Shown: positions 44,594-53,548, counted from the stretch's first letter. The stretch is DNA of 64,000 nt from Isoptericola luteus (GCF_020297055.1 NZ_JAIXCQ010000001.1:445610-509609); one strand, 5' to 3'. The notes: generated by a model from the sequence alone, not told the origin. Translations and numbers: made by a program.

Positions 44594-46066
44594 ATGACCG
44601 TCGTTGCTCATGACCGCGTTGCCCAGATCCTGTCCTCCGTCCCCACCGGGCTGCTGATCGACGGCGCGTGGCGCGCGGCGTCCGACGGCGGCACGTTCGC
44701 CGTCGAGAACCCGGCCACCGGCGAGGTGCTGGCCCACGTGGCGTCGGGCACCGCCGACGACGCGCGGGCCGCGATGGACGCCGCGGCCGCCGCCCAGGAC
44801 TCCTGGGCCGCCACCCCGGCGCGCGAGCGCGCCGAGATCCTGCGCCGCGGCTTCGCCCTGGTGCAGGAGCGGCGCGAGGACCTCGCCCTGCTGATGACCC
44901 TCGAGATGGGCAAGCCGCTCGCGGAGGCGCGCGGCGAGGTGACGTACGGCGGCGAGTTCCTGCGCTGGTTCGCCGAGCAGGCCACCCACGACGAGGGCCG
45001 CTACGCGCACACCCCGGAGGGCACGCTGCGGATGCTGGTCCAGCGCCGGCCCGTGGGCCCGTGCCTGCTCATCACGCCGTGGAACTTCCCGCTGGCGATG
45101 GCGACGCGCAAGATCGCGCCCGCGGTCGCGGCGGGCTGCACCATGATCCTCAAGCCGGCGCGCCTCACGCCGCTCACGTCGCTGCTGTTCGCGGAGCTCA
45201 TGGTGTCGGCGGGGCTGCCGGCCGGCGTGCTCAACGTGGTGCCCTCGGGCTCGGCGTCCGCCGTGAGCGACCCGATCCTCGCGGACCCGCGCCTGCGCAA
45301 GCTCTCCTTCACCGGCTCGACGCCGGTGGGCCAGGCGCTCCTGCGGTCGGCCACCGAGAACGTGCTGCGCACCTCGATGGAGCTCGGGGGCAACGCGCCG
45401 CTCGTCGTCTTCGAGGACGCCGACCTGGACGCCGCCGTCGACGGCGCCATGGCCGCCAAGCTGCGCAACGGCGGCGAGGCCTGCACGGCCGCCAACCGGT
45501 TCTACGTGCACGAGGACGTCGCGGACGAGTTCGTGGCGCGCCTCGCCGAGCGGATGCGCGCCGTGGTGCCCGGCAACGGGCTGGACGACGGCGTCACCCT
45601 GGGCCCGCTCGTCGAGGCCAAGGCCGTGGACTCGGTCGCGGAGCTCGTGGCTGACGCCGTCGAGCGCGGCGCGAAGGTCGTCGTCGGGGGCGAGCGCCCG
45701 GACGGGCCCGGCCACTTCTACCCGGCCACCCTGCTGCGCGACGTCCCCGCGGACGCCCGCTGCATGCGCGAGGAGATCTTCGGACCCGTCGCCCCCGTGG
45801 CGACGTTCCGCACCGAGGACGAGGTCGCCGACCTGGCGAACTCCACCGAGTACGGGCTCGCGTCCTACGTGTTCACGCGCGACGTGCGCCGGGGCCTGCG
45901 GTTCGCGGAGCGGCTCGAGTTCGGGCTCCTGGGCCTCAACGTCGGCGTCATCTCCAACGCCGCCGCGCCGTTCGGCGGGATGAAGCAGTCCGGCACCGGC
46001 CGCGAGGGCGGGTTCGAGGGCATCGCGGAGTACCAGGAGACGCAGTATGTCGGCATGCCGCTGTAG
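44594..46066 (+). CDS. NAD(P)-dependent aldehyde dehydrogenase, succinate-semialdehyde dehydrogenase type
   Basis: 490 residues. Catalytic Cys297 in NGGEACTAANRFYVHEDV and general base Glu263 in SMELGGNAPLVVFEDAD; cofactor region TPWNFPLAMATRKIAPAVAA and FTGSTPVGQALL. The GEACTAANRF context is that of GabD-type succinate-semialdehyde dehydrogenases, but related enzymes accept other aldehydes. Location next to an alcohol dehydrogenase and a GAF/PucR regulator suggests it completes alcohol oxidation. ATG start. Confidence 0.92.
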   Translation: MTVVAHDRVAQILSSVPTGLLIDGAWRAASDGGTFAVENPATGEVLAHVASGTADDARAAMDAAAAAQDSWAATPARERAEILRRGFALVQERREDLALLMTLEMGKPLAEARGEVTYGGEFLRWFAEQATHDEGRYAHTPEGTLRMLVQRRPVGPCLLITPWNFPLAMATRKIAPAVAAGCTMILKPARLTPLTSLLFAELMVSAGLPAGVLNVVPSGSASAVSDPILADPRLRKLSFTGSTPVGQALLRSATENVLRTSMELGGNAPLVVFEDADLDAAVDGAMAAKLRNGGEACTAANRFYVHEDVADEFVARLAERMRAVVPGNGLDDGVTLGPLVEAKAVDSVAELVADAVERGAKVVVGGERPDGPGHFYPATLLRDVPADARCMREEIFGPVAPVATFRTEDEVADLANSTEYGLASYVFTRDVRRGLRFAERLEFGLLGLNVGVISNAAAPFGGMKQSGTGREGGFEGIAEYQETQYVGMPL

Positions 46067-46160
46067 GCCGCGCGGCACGCTGCAGCAGGCAGGGGTGCCG
46101 GGCGGTCGGGCGGACCTGCCCCCTGGCGCGGACGCCCCCGCGTGGGACAGGGTGGCTGGC

Positions 46161-46469
46161 ATGGCGAGCAACGAGGTCAAGTTCAAGATCGACGTCCCCA
46201 CCGACATGGAGGCGGGCGTCCCGGCGGACTTCGCGTCCCTGTGGCACACGTCGACGTCGTTCGTCATCGACTTCGTGGCCGCCACCAAGCCGCCGCAGCC
46301 GGTCACGGACCCCAGCACGGGCGCCGTGACCGGACGCGTCGTGCCCGGGCGGGTCGTCTCGCGGGTGCGCATCCCCCCGCAGCAGGTCTTCGAGCTCGCC
46401 CGGGCGCTCACCCAGCAGCTCGACGCCTGGGAGCGCGAGACCGGCAAGAAGAGCGACGGGAACGACTGA
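46161..46469 (+). CDS. DUF3467-family protein
   Basis: 102 residues. VKFKIDVPTDMEAGVPADFA, LWHTSTSFVIDFVAATKPPQ and VSRVRIPPQQVFELARALTQ match the widespread small DUF3467 family (D-F-x-R/T, P-x-x-x-K). Its role is unknown; it is a compact beta-rich protein. It stops 3 bp before the end of the converging ABC permease gene. Confidence 0.85.
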   Translation: MASNEVKFKIDVPTDMEAGVPADFASLWHTSTSFVIDFVAATKPPQPVTDPSTGAVTGRVVPGRVVSRVRIPPQQVFELARALTQQLDAWERETGKKSDGND

Positions 46470-46472
46470 GCT

Positions 46473-47879
46473 TCAGAGCACCCGCTCCGGTCGGGCCAGG
46501 ATGCCCGGCACCAGCCGGGAGCTGAGCGCCGCCGCACCGCGCACCAGTGCGAACCCGGCGGCGAACACCGCCAGCGCCGTCACGACGGCGATCGGCTGCA
46601 CGAAGATCGCCATGCCCACGAGCGGGAGCAGCAGCACGACCGCGCACACGGCCGACCCGGCGGACACGATCCACAGCGTCGACATGACGGCGCGCCGCGA
46701 CGCCTCGCTGAGCACCGCGCGCGGCACCCCGAGCCGGTCGAGGGAGACGTGCACCACGGCGCGGTCCAGCGTCGCCGCGGCCTGGTTGATGCCCACGGAG
46801 CACGCCACCATGAGGAACGACCCGGCCACCGTCACCAGGACGCCGGTGGAGACGTCGTGCAGCAGCCACGCCTCCTCGGGGTTCGAGGCGCTGTCGGAGT
46901 AGGACGCCATCGCCAGCCCGACCGCGCCGAAGACGCCGACGAAGCTCGTCATCGCGACACCGCTCACCTGGCGCCACGCGGCCTTCGGGTCCTCCAGCAC
47001 CATCCGCGCGGCCAGCAGCCGCGGCACGGTCTGCGCCTTGCGCGCCTGCCGCCGCGCGCGGAGGCGCACCACCCAGGGCCCGATCGCGTCCAGCGCCAGC
47101 AGCACCGCCGCGAAGACGCCGGCGAGCACGGCGATGACCGCGATGATCCCGCCCAGCTCGCCGAACAGGTTCAGCCCCTGGATGAGTCCGATGCCCACCG
47201 TGAGCACGCCGACGGCGACGAGCGCGCGCACCCAGTGCGCCGTCCCCGGCCGCTGCCGGGTCCGCACCCCGAGCGGGGTGACGACGACGGCGCGCAGCCC
47301 GGCCACGGCGCTCGCGGCCGCGAGCAGCGTCACGACGACGACGGCGAGCGGCAGCCACCACCAGGGCACCCAGACCTGCGCGCCGAGCGCCTCGCCGCGG
47401 AACCGCAGCAGGCCGAGCAGGGGAGCGGTGAGCGTGTAGAGCACGGTGCCCACGAGCGCCCCGACGAGCGCGGTGGCCGCGGCCTCGATGACGGTGAGCG
47501 CGCGGACGGTGCCCGCCGTCGCGCCCAGCAGCCGCAGCGAGGCGAGGCGCTCGTCGCGACGGCGTGCCGCCAGCCGGGCCGCCGACGCGCCGACCGTGCC
47601 CAGGGGCACGAGCAGCAGGACGAGCGCGATGACCGCCAGCGCCTGATAGGTGCTCGCGAGCTCGTCGTCCCAGCGGAAGAACGCCTGCGCACCTCCCGAG
47701 ACGAGCTCGAGCAGTGCCGTGACGACGGCGAACGCGGCCACGGGCAGCAGCGCTGACATCCGGTCGCCGTCGCGCCGCCGGGTGAACAGCGGCGCCAGGC
47801 GGAACGCGGTGGCGACGCCGCCGAGAGGACGGCCGCCGGCCGGCGGGGCGACCGGCGGAGCCGTCGCGGGGGCGCTCAT
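46473..47879 (-). CDS. FtsX/MacB-type ABC transporter permease
   Basis: 468 residues with about ten membrane segments and no large periplasmic domain. Two FtsX-like units are visible: RLAARRRDERLASLRLLGAT in the first coupling region and a second with LDRLGVPRAVLSEASRRAVM. This is the pattern of single-gene antimicrobial-peptide exporter permeases. The start overlaps the ATPase stop (ATGA), so the two form one operon. Substrate unknown; candidates are peptides or lipids. Confidence 0.88.
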   Translation of the reverse strand: MSAPATAPPVAPPAGGRPLGGVATAFRLAPLFTRRRDGDRMSALLPVAAFAVVTALLELVSGGAQAFFRWDDELASTYQALAVIALVLLLVPLGTVGASAARLAARRRDERLASLRLLGATAGTVRALTVIEAAATALVGALVGTVLYTLTAPLLGLLRFRGEALGAQVWVPWWWLPLAVVVVTLLAAASAVAGLRAVVVTPLGVRTRQRPGTAHWVRALVAVGVLTVGIGLIQGLNLFGELGGIIAVIAVLAGVFAAVLLALDAIGPWVVRLRARRQARKAQTVPRLLAARMVLEDPKAAWRQVSGVAMTSFVGVFGAVGLAMASYSDSASNPEEAWLLHDVSTGVLVTVAGSFLMVACSVGINQAAATLDRAVVHVSLDRLGVPRAVLSEASRRAVMSTLWIVSAGSAVCAVVLLLPLVGMAIFVQPIAVVTALAVFAAGFALVRGAAALSSRLVPGILARPERVL

Positions 47880-48604
47880 CGGGCGGCCTGCCCGGTCCCG
47901 CTCGCCGACGCCGAGGCGGCGGCCGTGTCGGACACGATGCGGCCGTCGCGCAGCACGACGGTCCGCTCGCACCGGCGCGCCACGTCCGCCTCGTGCGTGA
48001 CGACGACGAGGGTGCGCCCGGCGGCGACCGCGGCGAGGAGCAGGTCGAGCACCTCGTCCGACGTCGCCGAGTCGAGGGCGCCCGTGGGCTCGTCGGCGAA
48101 GATCAGGCGGGCGCCGGTGATCTGCGCGCGGGCGATCGCGACCCGCTGCGCCTGACCGCCGGAGAGCTCGCCGAGGCGCCGGTGCTCCAGCCCGGCCAGC
48201 CCCAGGTGGATCAGCCACTGGGCGGCCTCCGCCTCCGCCTGCGGGCGCGGCACCCCCGCCAGCATGCGCGCCACCGCCACGTTCTCCAGCGCGGTGAGCT
48301 CGTTGAGAAGCAGCCCCTGCTGGAACACGAACCCCAGCTCGTCGCGCCGCAGGCGGGCCCGCGCGTCGTCGTCGAGCGCGGCCACGTCCACCGTGCCGGC
48401 GGCACCGGTGAACGCCACCGTGCCCGCGGTGGGGCGCAGGATCCCGGCCAGGCAGTGCAGCAGCGTCGTCTTGCCCGACCCGGACGCCCCCATGACGGCC
48501 AGGGACGTGCCAGGCGCGATGTCGAGGTCGACGGCGTCCAGGGCGGGCCGAGGGCTGCCGGGGTAGTGCATCGACAGGCCGCGGGCGGACAGCAGAGGGG
48601 TCAT
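47876..48604 (-). CDS. LolD/MacB-type ABC transporter ATPase
   Basis: 242 residues: Walker A GASGSGKTTLLHCLAGI, Q-loop FVFQQGLLLNELTALENVA, signature [19 protein letters not shown], Walker B LIFADEPTGALDS and the H-loop VVVTHEADVARR. The Q-Q-G-L and E-N-V-A features are typical of the MacB/LolD export group. It overlaps the downstream permease gene and its own start overlaps the end of the udgX remnant frame. Confidence 0.92.
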   Translation of the reverse strand: MTPLLSARGLSMHYPGSPRPALDAVDLDIAPGTSLAVMGASGSGKTTLLHCLAGILRPTAGTVAFTGAAGTVDVAALDDDARARLRRDELGFVFQQGLLLNELTALENVAVARMLAGVPRPQAEAEAAQWLIHLGLAGLEHRRLGELSGGQAQRVAIARAQITGARLIFADEPTGALDSATSDEVLDLLLAAVAAGRTLVVVTHEADVARRCERTVVLRDGRIVSDTAAASASASGTGQAAR

Positions 48605-49132
48605 GGCGTCCACGATGCCCGCCGTGGGGGCTTCCTGCGTCGGTCCACGAGCGGATCTTGCGTGCCGACGGCATCCGACCAGGGGATGACGGGGGGATGA
48701 CGGGGCTCCGGGAGGACCCTGGGCGGGACGGCGCTCGCCGCCGTCCCGCCGAGCGCGACGACCACCTGCGGGCGCACGGCGGACGTCTCGGCCCGGATCC
48801 ACGGCAGGCAGGCGCGCACGTGCGCGACGGCGGGCGTCCTGTGCAGCCGGCGCTTGCCGCGCTCGGGCACCTCGACGTGCCGGAAGTGCTTGACGGCGTT
48901 CGTGAGATGCACCATGCCGGGGTCCAGCCCGGCGTCGTGGAGGGTGAGGGCGTCGGCGAGCACGCGGCCCGCGGGCGTCCACGTCGGACCGCTCGGCGCC
49001 GTCCGGCACCCAGCGTCCGGCACCCAGCGTCCGGCACCCAGCGTCCGGCACCCAGCGTCCGGCACCCAGCGTCCGGCACCCAGCGTCCGGCACCCAGCGT
49101 CCGGCACCGGGGCGGTCGGGGGTGCGGGCCAC
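48601..49132 (-). pseudogene. Broken UdgX-type uracil-DNA glycosylase gene
   Basis: About 80 residues in the middle (roughly 48735-48976) are plainly UdgX: PAGRVLADALTLHDAGLDPG, then VHLTNAVKHFRHVEVPERGK with KRRLH, the loop whose His covalently traps uracil, and VRPQVVVALGGTAASAV. The N-terminal part with GEQPGD, which forms the uracil pocket and an Fe-S ligand, is missing and replaced by the 14-bp tandem array; the C-terminal H-P-S motif is also lost, the frame continuing as unrelated sequence. The ribosome-site-preceded GTG (49132, after GAGGAGG) is not in the UdgX frame with the current repeat number. It is most likely a decayed gene. Confidence 0.75.
49001..49108. repeat. 14-bp perfect tandem repeat, 7.7 copies
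   Basis: Seven identical copies of gtccggcacccagc and a partial eighth (10 bp) run without a mismatch. The unit is not a multiple of three, so the frames through it cycle every 42 bp (14 residues) and each gain or loss of a unit shifts the frame. It occupies the 5' part of the udgX remnant. Confidence 0.97.
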
Positions 49133-49212
49133 GGTGCCTCCTCGGGGCGGACGGGCGGGGCTCCGGTCATGATGGCGTGCCGGTCGGTTGCTCGCCCGCA
49201 TACGGTGATTCC

Positions 49213-50364
49213 ATGACGATCGACTCCCACACCGAGGCCACCGAACCCGTCGACCTGCGCGCACAGCTCGACGCGCGGCGGGCGACCTGTCCCGTCGACC
49301 ACGACGGCCTCGGCACCTGGACGCTGCTGCGGCACGCCGACGTGGTCGCCGCCGCGACGGACCCGGAGACCTTCTCCAGCGCTGCCGGCTCCCACCGGGC
49401 GATCCCCAACTCCCTCGACGGCGCCGAGCACGCCGCGTACCGGGCCGTCGTCGACCGCTACCTCACCGACGAGGCCGTCGCGGCGCAGGAGGAGCAGTGC
49501 CGCGCCCACGCGGCCGCGATCGTGGACGCGCTGCCGCGGGGGCGCACCATCAGCGCGATCACCGAGATCGGCACCCCGTTCGCGGTCCGCACCCAGGCCA
49601 CGTGGCTCGGCTGGCCGGCGGAGCTCGAGGACGCCCTGGTCGCGTGGATGGCGGACAACCACGCCGCGACCCGGTCCGGCGACCGGGCCCGCACGGCCGC
49701 CGTCGCCGCCCGGTTCGACGACCTGGTGGGCTCGCAGGTGCGGGCCCGACGCGAGGCGGGCGCCGACGCCCCCGACGACGTCACGACCCGGCTGATGCGC
49801 GAGACGGTGTACGGGCGCCCCCTGACCGACGCCGAGGTGGTCTCGATCCTGCGCAACTGGACGGCGGGCGACCTGGGGTCGCTCGCGGCGTCCCTCGGCA
49901 TCGTGATCCACCGGCTGGCGAACAACCCCGACCGGCAGGACGTGACCCGGGAGCGGGTCGCCCGCGGGGAGCACGCGGCCATCGAGGCCGCGATCGAGGA
50001 GGTGCTGCGCATCGACGACCCGTTCGTCGCGAACCGGCGCCGCACCACGCGCGCCGTGCAGGTCGGCGGCCGCACCATCCCGGCGGGGGAGCGCGTCGTC
50101 CTGAGCTGGACGTCGGCCAACCGGGACCCGGAGGTCTTCGGGGACCCGGACGCGTTCCGGCCGGAGGAGAACGCCGCCGCGAACCTCGTGTTCGGCGCCG
50201 GCCCGCACGTCTGCCCCGGGCGTGCGCTGACGCTCATGGAGCTGCGCGTGGCGGTGGGCGAGCTGCTCGCCCGCACCGAGCGGCTGCTGCCGGCGGACGA
50301 GCCGTCGGTGCGCGAGGCCCCGCCTGCCGGGGGCTGGGCGCAGGTGCCCGTCGTGCTGGCCTGA
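49213..50364 (+). CDS. Cytochrome P450
   Basis: 383 residues. Heme-binding loop FGAGPHVCPGRAL with Cys334, ExxR as EEVLRID, I-helix AGDLGSLAASLGIVIHRLA and the usual PRRTTRAVQVGGRTIPAGERV. The protein has no membrane anchor and is short for a P450, as is common in actinobacterial class I enzymes. No ferredoxin or redox partner gene is nearby, nor other secondary metabolite genes, so the substrate is unknown. The ATG has no clear ribosome site. Confidence 0.93.
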   Translation: MTIDSHTEATEPVDLRAQLDARRATCPVDHDGLGTWTLLRHADVVAAATDPETFSSAAGSHRAIPNSLDGAEHAAYRAVVDRYLTDEAVAAQEEQCRAHAAAIVDALPRGRTISAITEIGTPFAVRTQATWLGWPAELEDALVAWMADNHAATRSGDRARTAAVAARFDDLVGSQVRARREAGADAPDDVTTRLMRETVYGRPLTDAEVVSILRNWTAGDLGSLAASLGIVIHRLANNPDRQDVTRERVARGEHAAIEAAIEEVLRIDDPFVANRRRTTRAVQVGGRTIPAGERVVLSWTSANRDPEVFGDPDAFRPEENAAANLVFGAGPHVCPGRALTLMELRVAVGELLARTERLLPADEPSVREAPPAGGWAQVPVVLA

Positions 50365-50422
50365 GCGGCGCCGGGCGGCGTCGGGCGGCGTCGGGCGGCG
50401 GCTCGGTGCGGGACGCCGCCGG

Positions 50423-50435
50423 TAGGCTCGGCGGC
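50423..50435 (+). promoter_or_regulatory. Leaderless promoter (-10 TAGGCT) of def
   Basis: TAGGCT ends 7 nt before the ATG at 50436 without a ribosome site. A run of GGCGTCGGGC repeats lies just upstream (50375-50400). Confidence 0.45.
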
Positions 50436-51122
50436 ATGGCATGGAGCTTCGGGCGTCGTCGACCCACCACGTACCTGCTGGGCGAGGCGGTCGACCCGTA
50501 CCCCGCGCAGGCGCCCGAGGCACGCCGCGGCAAGGTCCGCCGGATCACCGAGATCGGTGAGCCCGTGCTGCACACCCCCGCGGCCGCCGTGGAGCAGTTC
50601 TCCACCCCGGAGCTCGCCCGCCTGGTCGACGACATGTTCGCCACGATGGAGAACGCGGAGGGCGTGGGCCTCGCCGCCCCGCAGGTCGGCGTCGGGCTGC
50701 GGGTGTTCGTGTACGACCTCACGGACGAGCGCGGGGACCGGCACCTCGGGCACGTCGTGAACCCCCTGCTGGAGATCGACGAGGAGATCGGGAGCGAGTC
50801 CGACGACGAGGGCTGCCTCTCCGTGCCCGGCGCCTACGTGCCGCTGGAGCGGGCGCTCGGCGCGAGCGTCCGCGGCGTGGACCAGCACGGCGCCCCCGTG
50901 CAGCTCTCCGGCGTCGGGTTCCTGGCCCGCTGCTTCATCCACGAGGCGCAGCACCTCGACGGCACGCTCTACTGGGACCACCTGAGCGACGAGGGCAAGG
51001 CGGACGCGCTGCGGCAGCGCGACGAGGAGCGCGCGCACATCCTGGCTGGCCGGCGCGAGCTCGCGATCGAGCTGGACAAGGTGCCCGCCCAGTACCCGGA
51101 CGCGCCTGCCGGCGGTCGCTGA
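50436..51122 (+). CDS. def: Peptide deformylase
   Basis: 228 residues; removes the N-formyl group from new proteins. Motif I GVGLAAPQVG, motif II EGCLSVPG (metal ligand Cys127) and motif III HEAQHLDG (His169, Glu170, His173) are intact. The N-terminal 40 residues (GRRRPTTYLLGEAVDPYPAQ) and the C-terminal extension rich in charged residues are longer than in E. coli Def. The gene looks leaderless. The next gene converges. Confidence 0.94.
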   Translation: MAWSFGRRRPTTYLLGEAVDPYPAQAPEARRGKVRRITEIGEPVLHTPAAAVEQFSTPELARLVDDMFATMENAEGVGLAAPQVGVGLRVFVYDLTDERGDRHLGHVVNPLLEIDEEIGSESDDEGCLSVPGAYVPLERALGASVRGVDQHGAPVQLSGVGFLARCFIHEAQHLDGTLYWDHLSDEGKADALRQRDEERAHILAGRRELAIELDKVPAQYPDAPAGGR

Positions 51123-51192
51123 CGCGGCGAGCGCACGGGGCCGTGCCGAGCGCTCGGGGCACGTCGAGCGCACCGGCCGGCTCCGTGGCCGT

Positions 51193-51210
51193 GGCCGCCG
51201 CGAGGCGGCC
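51193..51210 (-). terminator. Hairpin between convergent def and the surface-protein gene
   Basis: GGCCGCC and GGCGGCC form a perfect 7-bp stem with tetraloop GCGA, 7 bp beyond the surface-protein stop. It may end transcription of that gene. Confidence 0.45.
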
Positions 51211-51216
51211 GAGACG

Positions 51217-52044
51217 TCAGGGGCGGTCGCCGCGCTGCGCCCGCCAGGCGCCGATGCCTCCGGCGGTGATCGCGCCTACCGCCACCAGCATCCCGACGGC
51301 GGACCAGCCCGGCCCGGTGCCGTCCGACGGCGACGGCGCGGCGACGGCCTCGCCGTCCTCGGCGTCGTCGGGGGAGAAGGAGTCGCGCAGCTGCTCGCTC
51401 TGGAGCGCGGCCTGCGAGCTGGCCGGGTCCGGGACGGTCGGCGACGGGCTGGGGGACAGGCTCGCGGACGGTGACGCCGACGCGCTGGGCGACGCACTCG
51501 GGGAGGCGCTGGGCGACGGGCTGGGCGACGGCGTCGTCGAGGGGGTGGCGGACGGCGACGCCGACGGCTTCGACGTGGCCGTGTCCTCGGGCGTGGGGCT
51601 CGGCGTCGCGGCCTTGGTCGGGGTCGGCGTCGGCGTGGGGCTCGGGGAGTCCGAAGGCGCGCCGCCCCCCAAGGGGTGCTCGTCGCACGCGCGGCGCCAT
51701 CGTCCCTCGGACCACGAGCCGACGCCCGGGACCTTGACCCAGGCCACGCAGTAGCCGTCCGGCATCGCGCTCGCGGCACCGGAGAACGGGACCCAGCCCG
51801 CGCCGTCGGGCACCGGCTCGGAGAGCGTGGCCTCGCCCCCGTCGCGGAGGCTGCGCAGCCCGTAGCGGACGTCCCCCTCGGACTCGCCCGCCGGGAACGC
51901 CACGCCCCCGGCGCTGACCCACACGGGGGCATAGCGGTCGGTGCTCAGCGGGGGTGCCGCGGCGGCAGCCGGCAGCACGAGGAGCGTGGCGAGTGCGGCG
52001 ACGACCGCCGCGAGCGCGCTGATGAAGTAACGGGCGGCGGGCAC
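51217..52044 (-). CDS. Cell-surface protein with Pro/Ser/Thr-rich stalk
   Basis: 275 residues. A signal peptide (ISALAAVVAALATLLVLPAA) precedes a folded domain of about 100 residues (PLSTDRYAPVWVSAGGVAFP, DGYCVAWVKVPGVGSWSE, WRRACDE with two cysteines). Then a stalk of about 85 residues almost all Ser, Pro, Thr and Ala, with repeated SPSASPSA, and a C-terminal hydrophobic segment (VGMLVAVGAITAGGIGAW) with a basic tail. This is the layout of a wall-spanning protein anchored at the C-terminus. Function unknown. GTG start. Confidence 0.75.
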   Translation of the reverse strand: MPAARYFISALAAVVAALATLLVLPAAAAAPPLSTDRYAPVWVSAGGVAFPAGESEGDVRYGLRSLRDGGEATLSEPVPDGAGWVPFSGAASAMPDGYCVAWVKVPGVGSWSEGRWRRACDEHPLGGGAPSDSPSPTPTPTPTKAATPSPTPEDTATSKPSASPSATPSTTPSPSPSPSASPSASPSASASPSASLSPSPSPTVPDPASSQAALQSEQLRDSFSPDDAEDGEAVAAPSPSDGTGPGWSAVGMLVAVGAITAGGIGAWRAQRGDRP

Positions 52045-52139
52045 GGTGACCTGGCGAGACCTCTCCGCGTCAGGGCCGGCGACGCCGGCAGGCGCGACAC
52101 ATCGTAGGGCAACCGGAACCGCTGCGGGTGCGGCTTGTC

Positions 52140-52748
52140 TCAGGGCGACGGGTGACTTTGCGGCGAACCCCGCACCCAGGCCGCCACCGCGGCGGCGACG
52201 TCGGCGTCGCGGCCCTTGACGTCGTGCGCGCCGGGCAGCGTCACCCGGGTCACCGGGCCGGGGATCGCCGCGGTGTGGGCGGCCAGCTCCTCCGGGGTGC
52301 CGAAGGGGTCGCGGTCGCCCGAGACGAACAGCACCGGGAGGTCGAGGCTTCCCAGGTGCTCGACGCGCAGCCGGTCGGGCCGGCCCGGCGGGTGCAGCGG
52401 ATAGCTGAGCAGCACGAGCCCGGCGGCCGGCAGCCCTTCGGCGACGGCCATCGAGCACATCCGGCCGCCGTACGACCGGCCGCCCAGCAGCAGCCTGTCG
52501 GTGGTGGTGCCGAGCTCGGCGGCGAACCGGCGCGCGGCGTCGCGCAGGTGCGCGATCGCCACCGGCGGCCGGTCGGGCACCCTCTTGCCCGCGAGCCGGT
52601 AGGGGAAGTCGACGCGCGCGACCGGCACCGGCTCCGGCAGCTCGCCCAGCGCCCGCTCGACGGCGAGCAGGCCGTGGTGGTCGCGGCCCGCTCCCGCGCC
52701 GGGGGTGAGCAGCAGGCCGGCGGGGTCCTGCGGGTACGGCGACGTCAT
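52140..52748 (-). CDS. Alpha/beta hydrolase (KANL3/Tex30 type)
   Basis: 202 residues. LLLTPGAGAGRDHHGLLAVE at the start, nucleophile Ser in LGGRSYGGRMCSM, acid in VSGDRDPFGTPEEL and His in PGAHDVKGRDADV. The size and the TPGAGAGRDH start match bacterial KANL3/Tex30-like hydrolases of unknown substrate, cytosolic. It diverges from the pentapeptide-repeat gene with about 60 bp between. Confidence 0.88.
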   Translation of the reverse strand: MTSPYPQDPAGLLLTPGAGAGRDHHGLLAVERALGELPEPVPVARVDFPYRLAGKRVPDRPPVAIAHLRDAARRFAAELGTTTDRLLLGGRSYGGRMCSMAVAEGLPAAGLVLLSYPLHPPGRPDRLRVEHLGSLDLPVLFVSGDRDPFGTPEELAAHTAAIPGPVTRVTLPGAHDVKGRDADVAAAVAAWVRGSPQSHPSP

Positions 52749-52794
52749 GCCCCCAGTGTGCCGGGCCCGCCGCGGGCGTGTCGCACGCCGCCGG

Positions 52795-52806
52795 TACCGT
52801 CCGCAC
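52795..52806 (+). promoter_or_regulatory. Leaderless promoter (-10 TACCGT) of the pentapeptide-repeat gene
   Basis: TACCGT ends 6 nt before the ATG at 52807; no ribosome site. Confidence 0.5.
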
Positions 52807-53439
52807 ATGAGCCACGTCGAGCCCGGCAGCGCCGCGGGCGGCCCCCCGGACATCACCCCCGGCAGCATCGTCCGGGACGAGGACTGGTACGGCCGCGACC
52901 TGTCGGGCCGCACGTTGGAGCGGGTCGAGCTCGTCGACGTGGACCTCACCGAGGCGCACGCCGTGGGGGCGACGTTCGAGGGCTGCACGTTTCGCGGGGT
53001 GCGGTTCAACGCCTCGGTGTGGACGGAGTGCGCGTTCACCGCGTGCCGGTTCGGCCGTGCGAACTTCTTCGACGCGCGCCTCGAGCGGTGCAAGCTCGTG
53101 GGGTCGACGTTCGACGACTGCACGTTCGACCTGCTCCACGTGGAGCGGGGCGACTGGTCGTTCGTCACCCTGCGCCGCGCCGACCTGTCGGGCGCGACCG
53201 TCGAGGGGGCGCGGATGCGCGAGGTGGACCTCGAGCAGGCGCGGCTGGAGGGCGCGACCGTCGTCGGGGTCGACCTCTCGGGCGCGGTGCTGGACGGCGC
53301 GGACCTGCGCCGCGCGACGCTTCGCGGCACCGACCTGAGCGCCCTCGACCCGCGGTCCGTGCGGCTGGAGGGCGCGGTGCTGGACGCCGCGCAGGCGGTC
53401 ACCCTGGTGGAGAACCTGGGAGCGGTCGTCACGGGCTGA
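52807..53439 (+). CDS. Pentapeptide-repeat protein
   Basis: 210 residues built from A(D/N)LxX-like repeats: RTLERVELVDVDLTEAHAVG, CTFRGVRFNASVWTECAF and ADLSGATVEGARMREVDLEQ. About 30 coils would form a right-handed quadrilateral beta-helix, as in MfpA and Qnr, which mimic DNA and protect gyrase. Whether it binds gyrase is unknown; the surface is acidic (many Glu/Asp), consistent with a DNA mimic. Confidence 0.9.
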   Translation: MSHVEPGSAAGGPPDITPGSIVRDEDWYGRDLSGRTLERVELVDVDLTEAHAVGATFEGCTFRGVRFNASVWTECAFTACRFGRANFFDARLERCKLVGSTFDDCTFDLLHVERGDWSFVTLRRADLSGATVEGARMREVDLEQARLEGATVVGVDLSGAVLDGADLRRATLRGTDLSALDPRSVRLEGAVLDAAQAVTLVENLGAVVTG

Positions 53440-53533
53440 CGCCGCCCCGCGTCCCGTCCGTGGCGCCGGTGCACGCGTCCCGGTCGGGCCCGGCGATCGA
53501 GGAGCGCGCGAGACGGACGCGGCCGTCCATCTT

Positions 53534-53548
53534 GTTTACATCGTTTAC
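53534..53548 (+). promoter_or_regulatory. GTTTAC direct repeat upstream of the GH43 gene
   Basis: GTTTAC occurs at 53534-53539 and 53543-53548, in an AT-rich stretch unusual here, about 65 bp before the GH43 start. It may be a -35/operator region; no single palindrome is formed. Confidence 0.35.

Noticed and set aside
49001-49108. Tandem array as a CRISPR
   Set aside because: Units are 14 bp and directly adjacent without spacers; no cas genes are present.
49213-50364. P450 as part of a secondary metabolite cluster
   Set aside because: Neighbours are an ABC exporter, a broken udgX and peptide deformylase; no biosynthetic core enzyme is in view.
50370-50402. GGCGTCGGGC-type short repeats upstream of def as a regulatory array
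   Set aside because: Imperfect GC-rich repetition of 10 bp in a GC-rich spacer; no support beyond low complexity.
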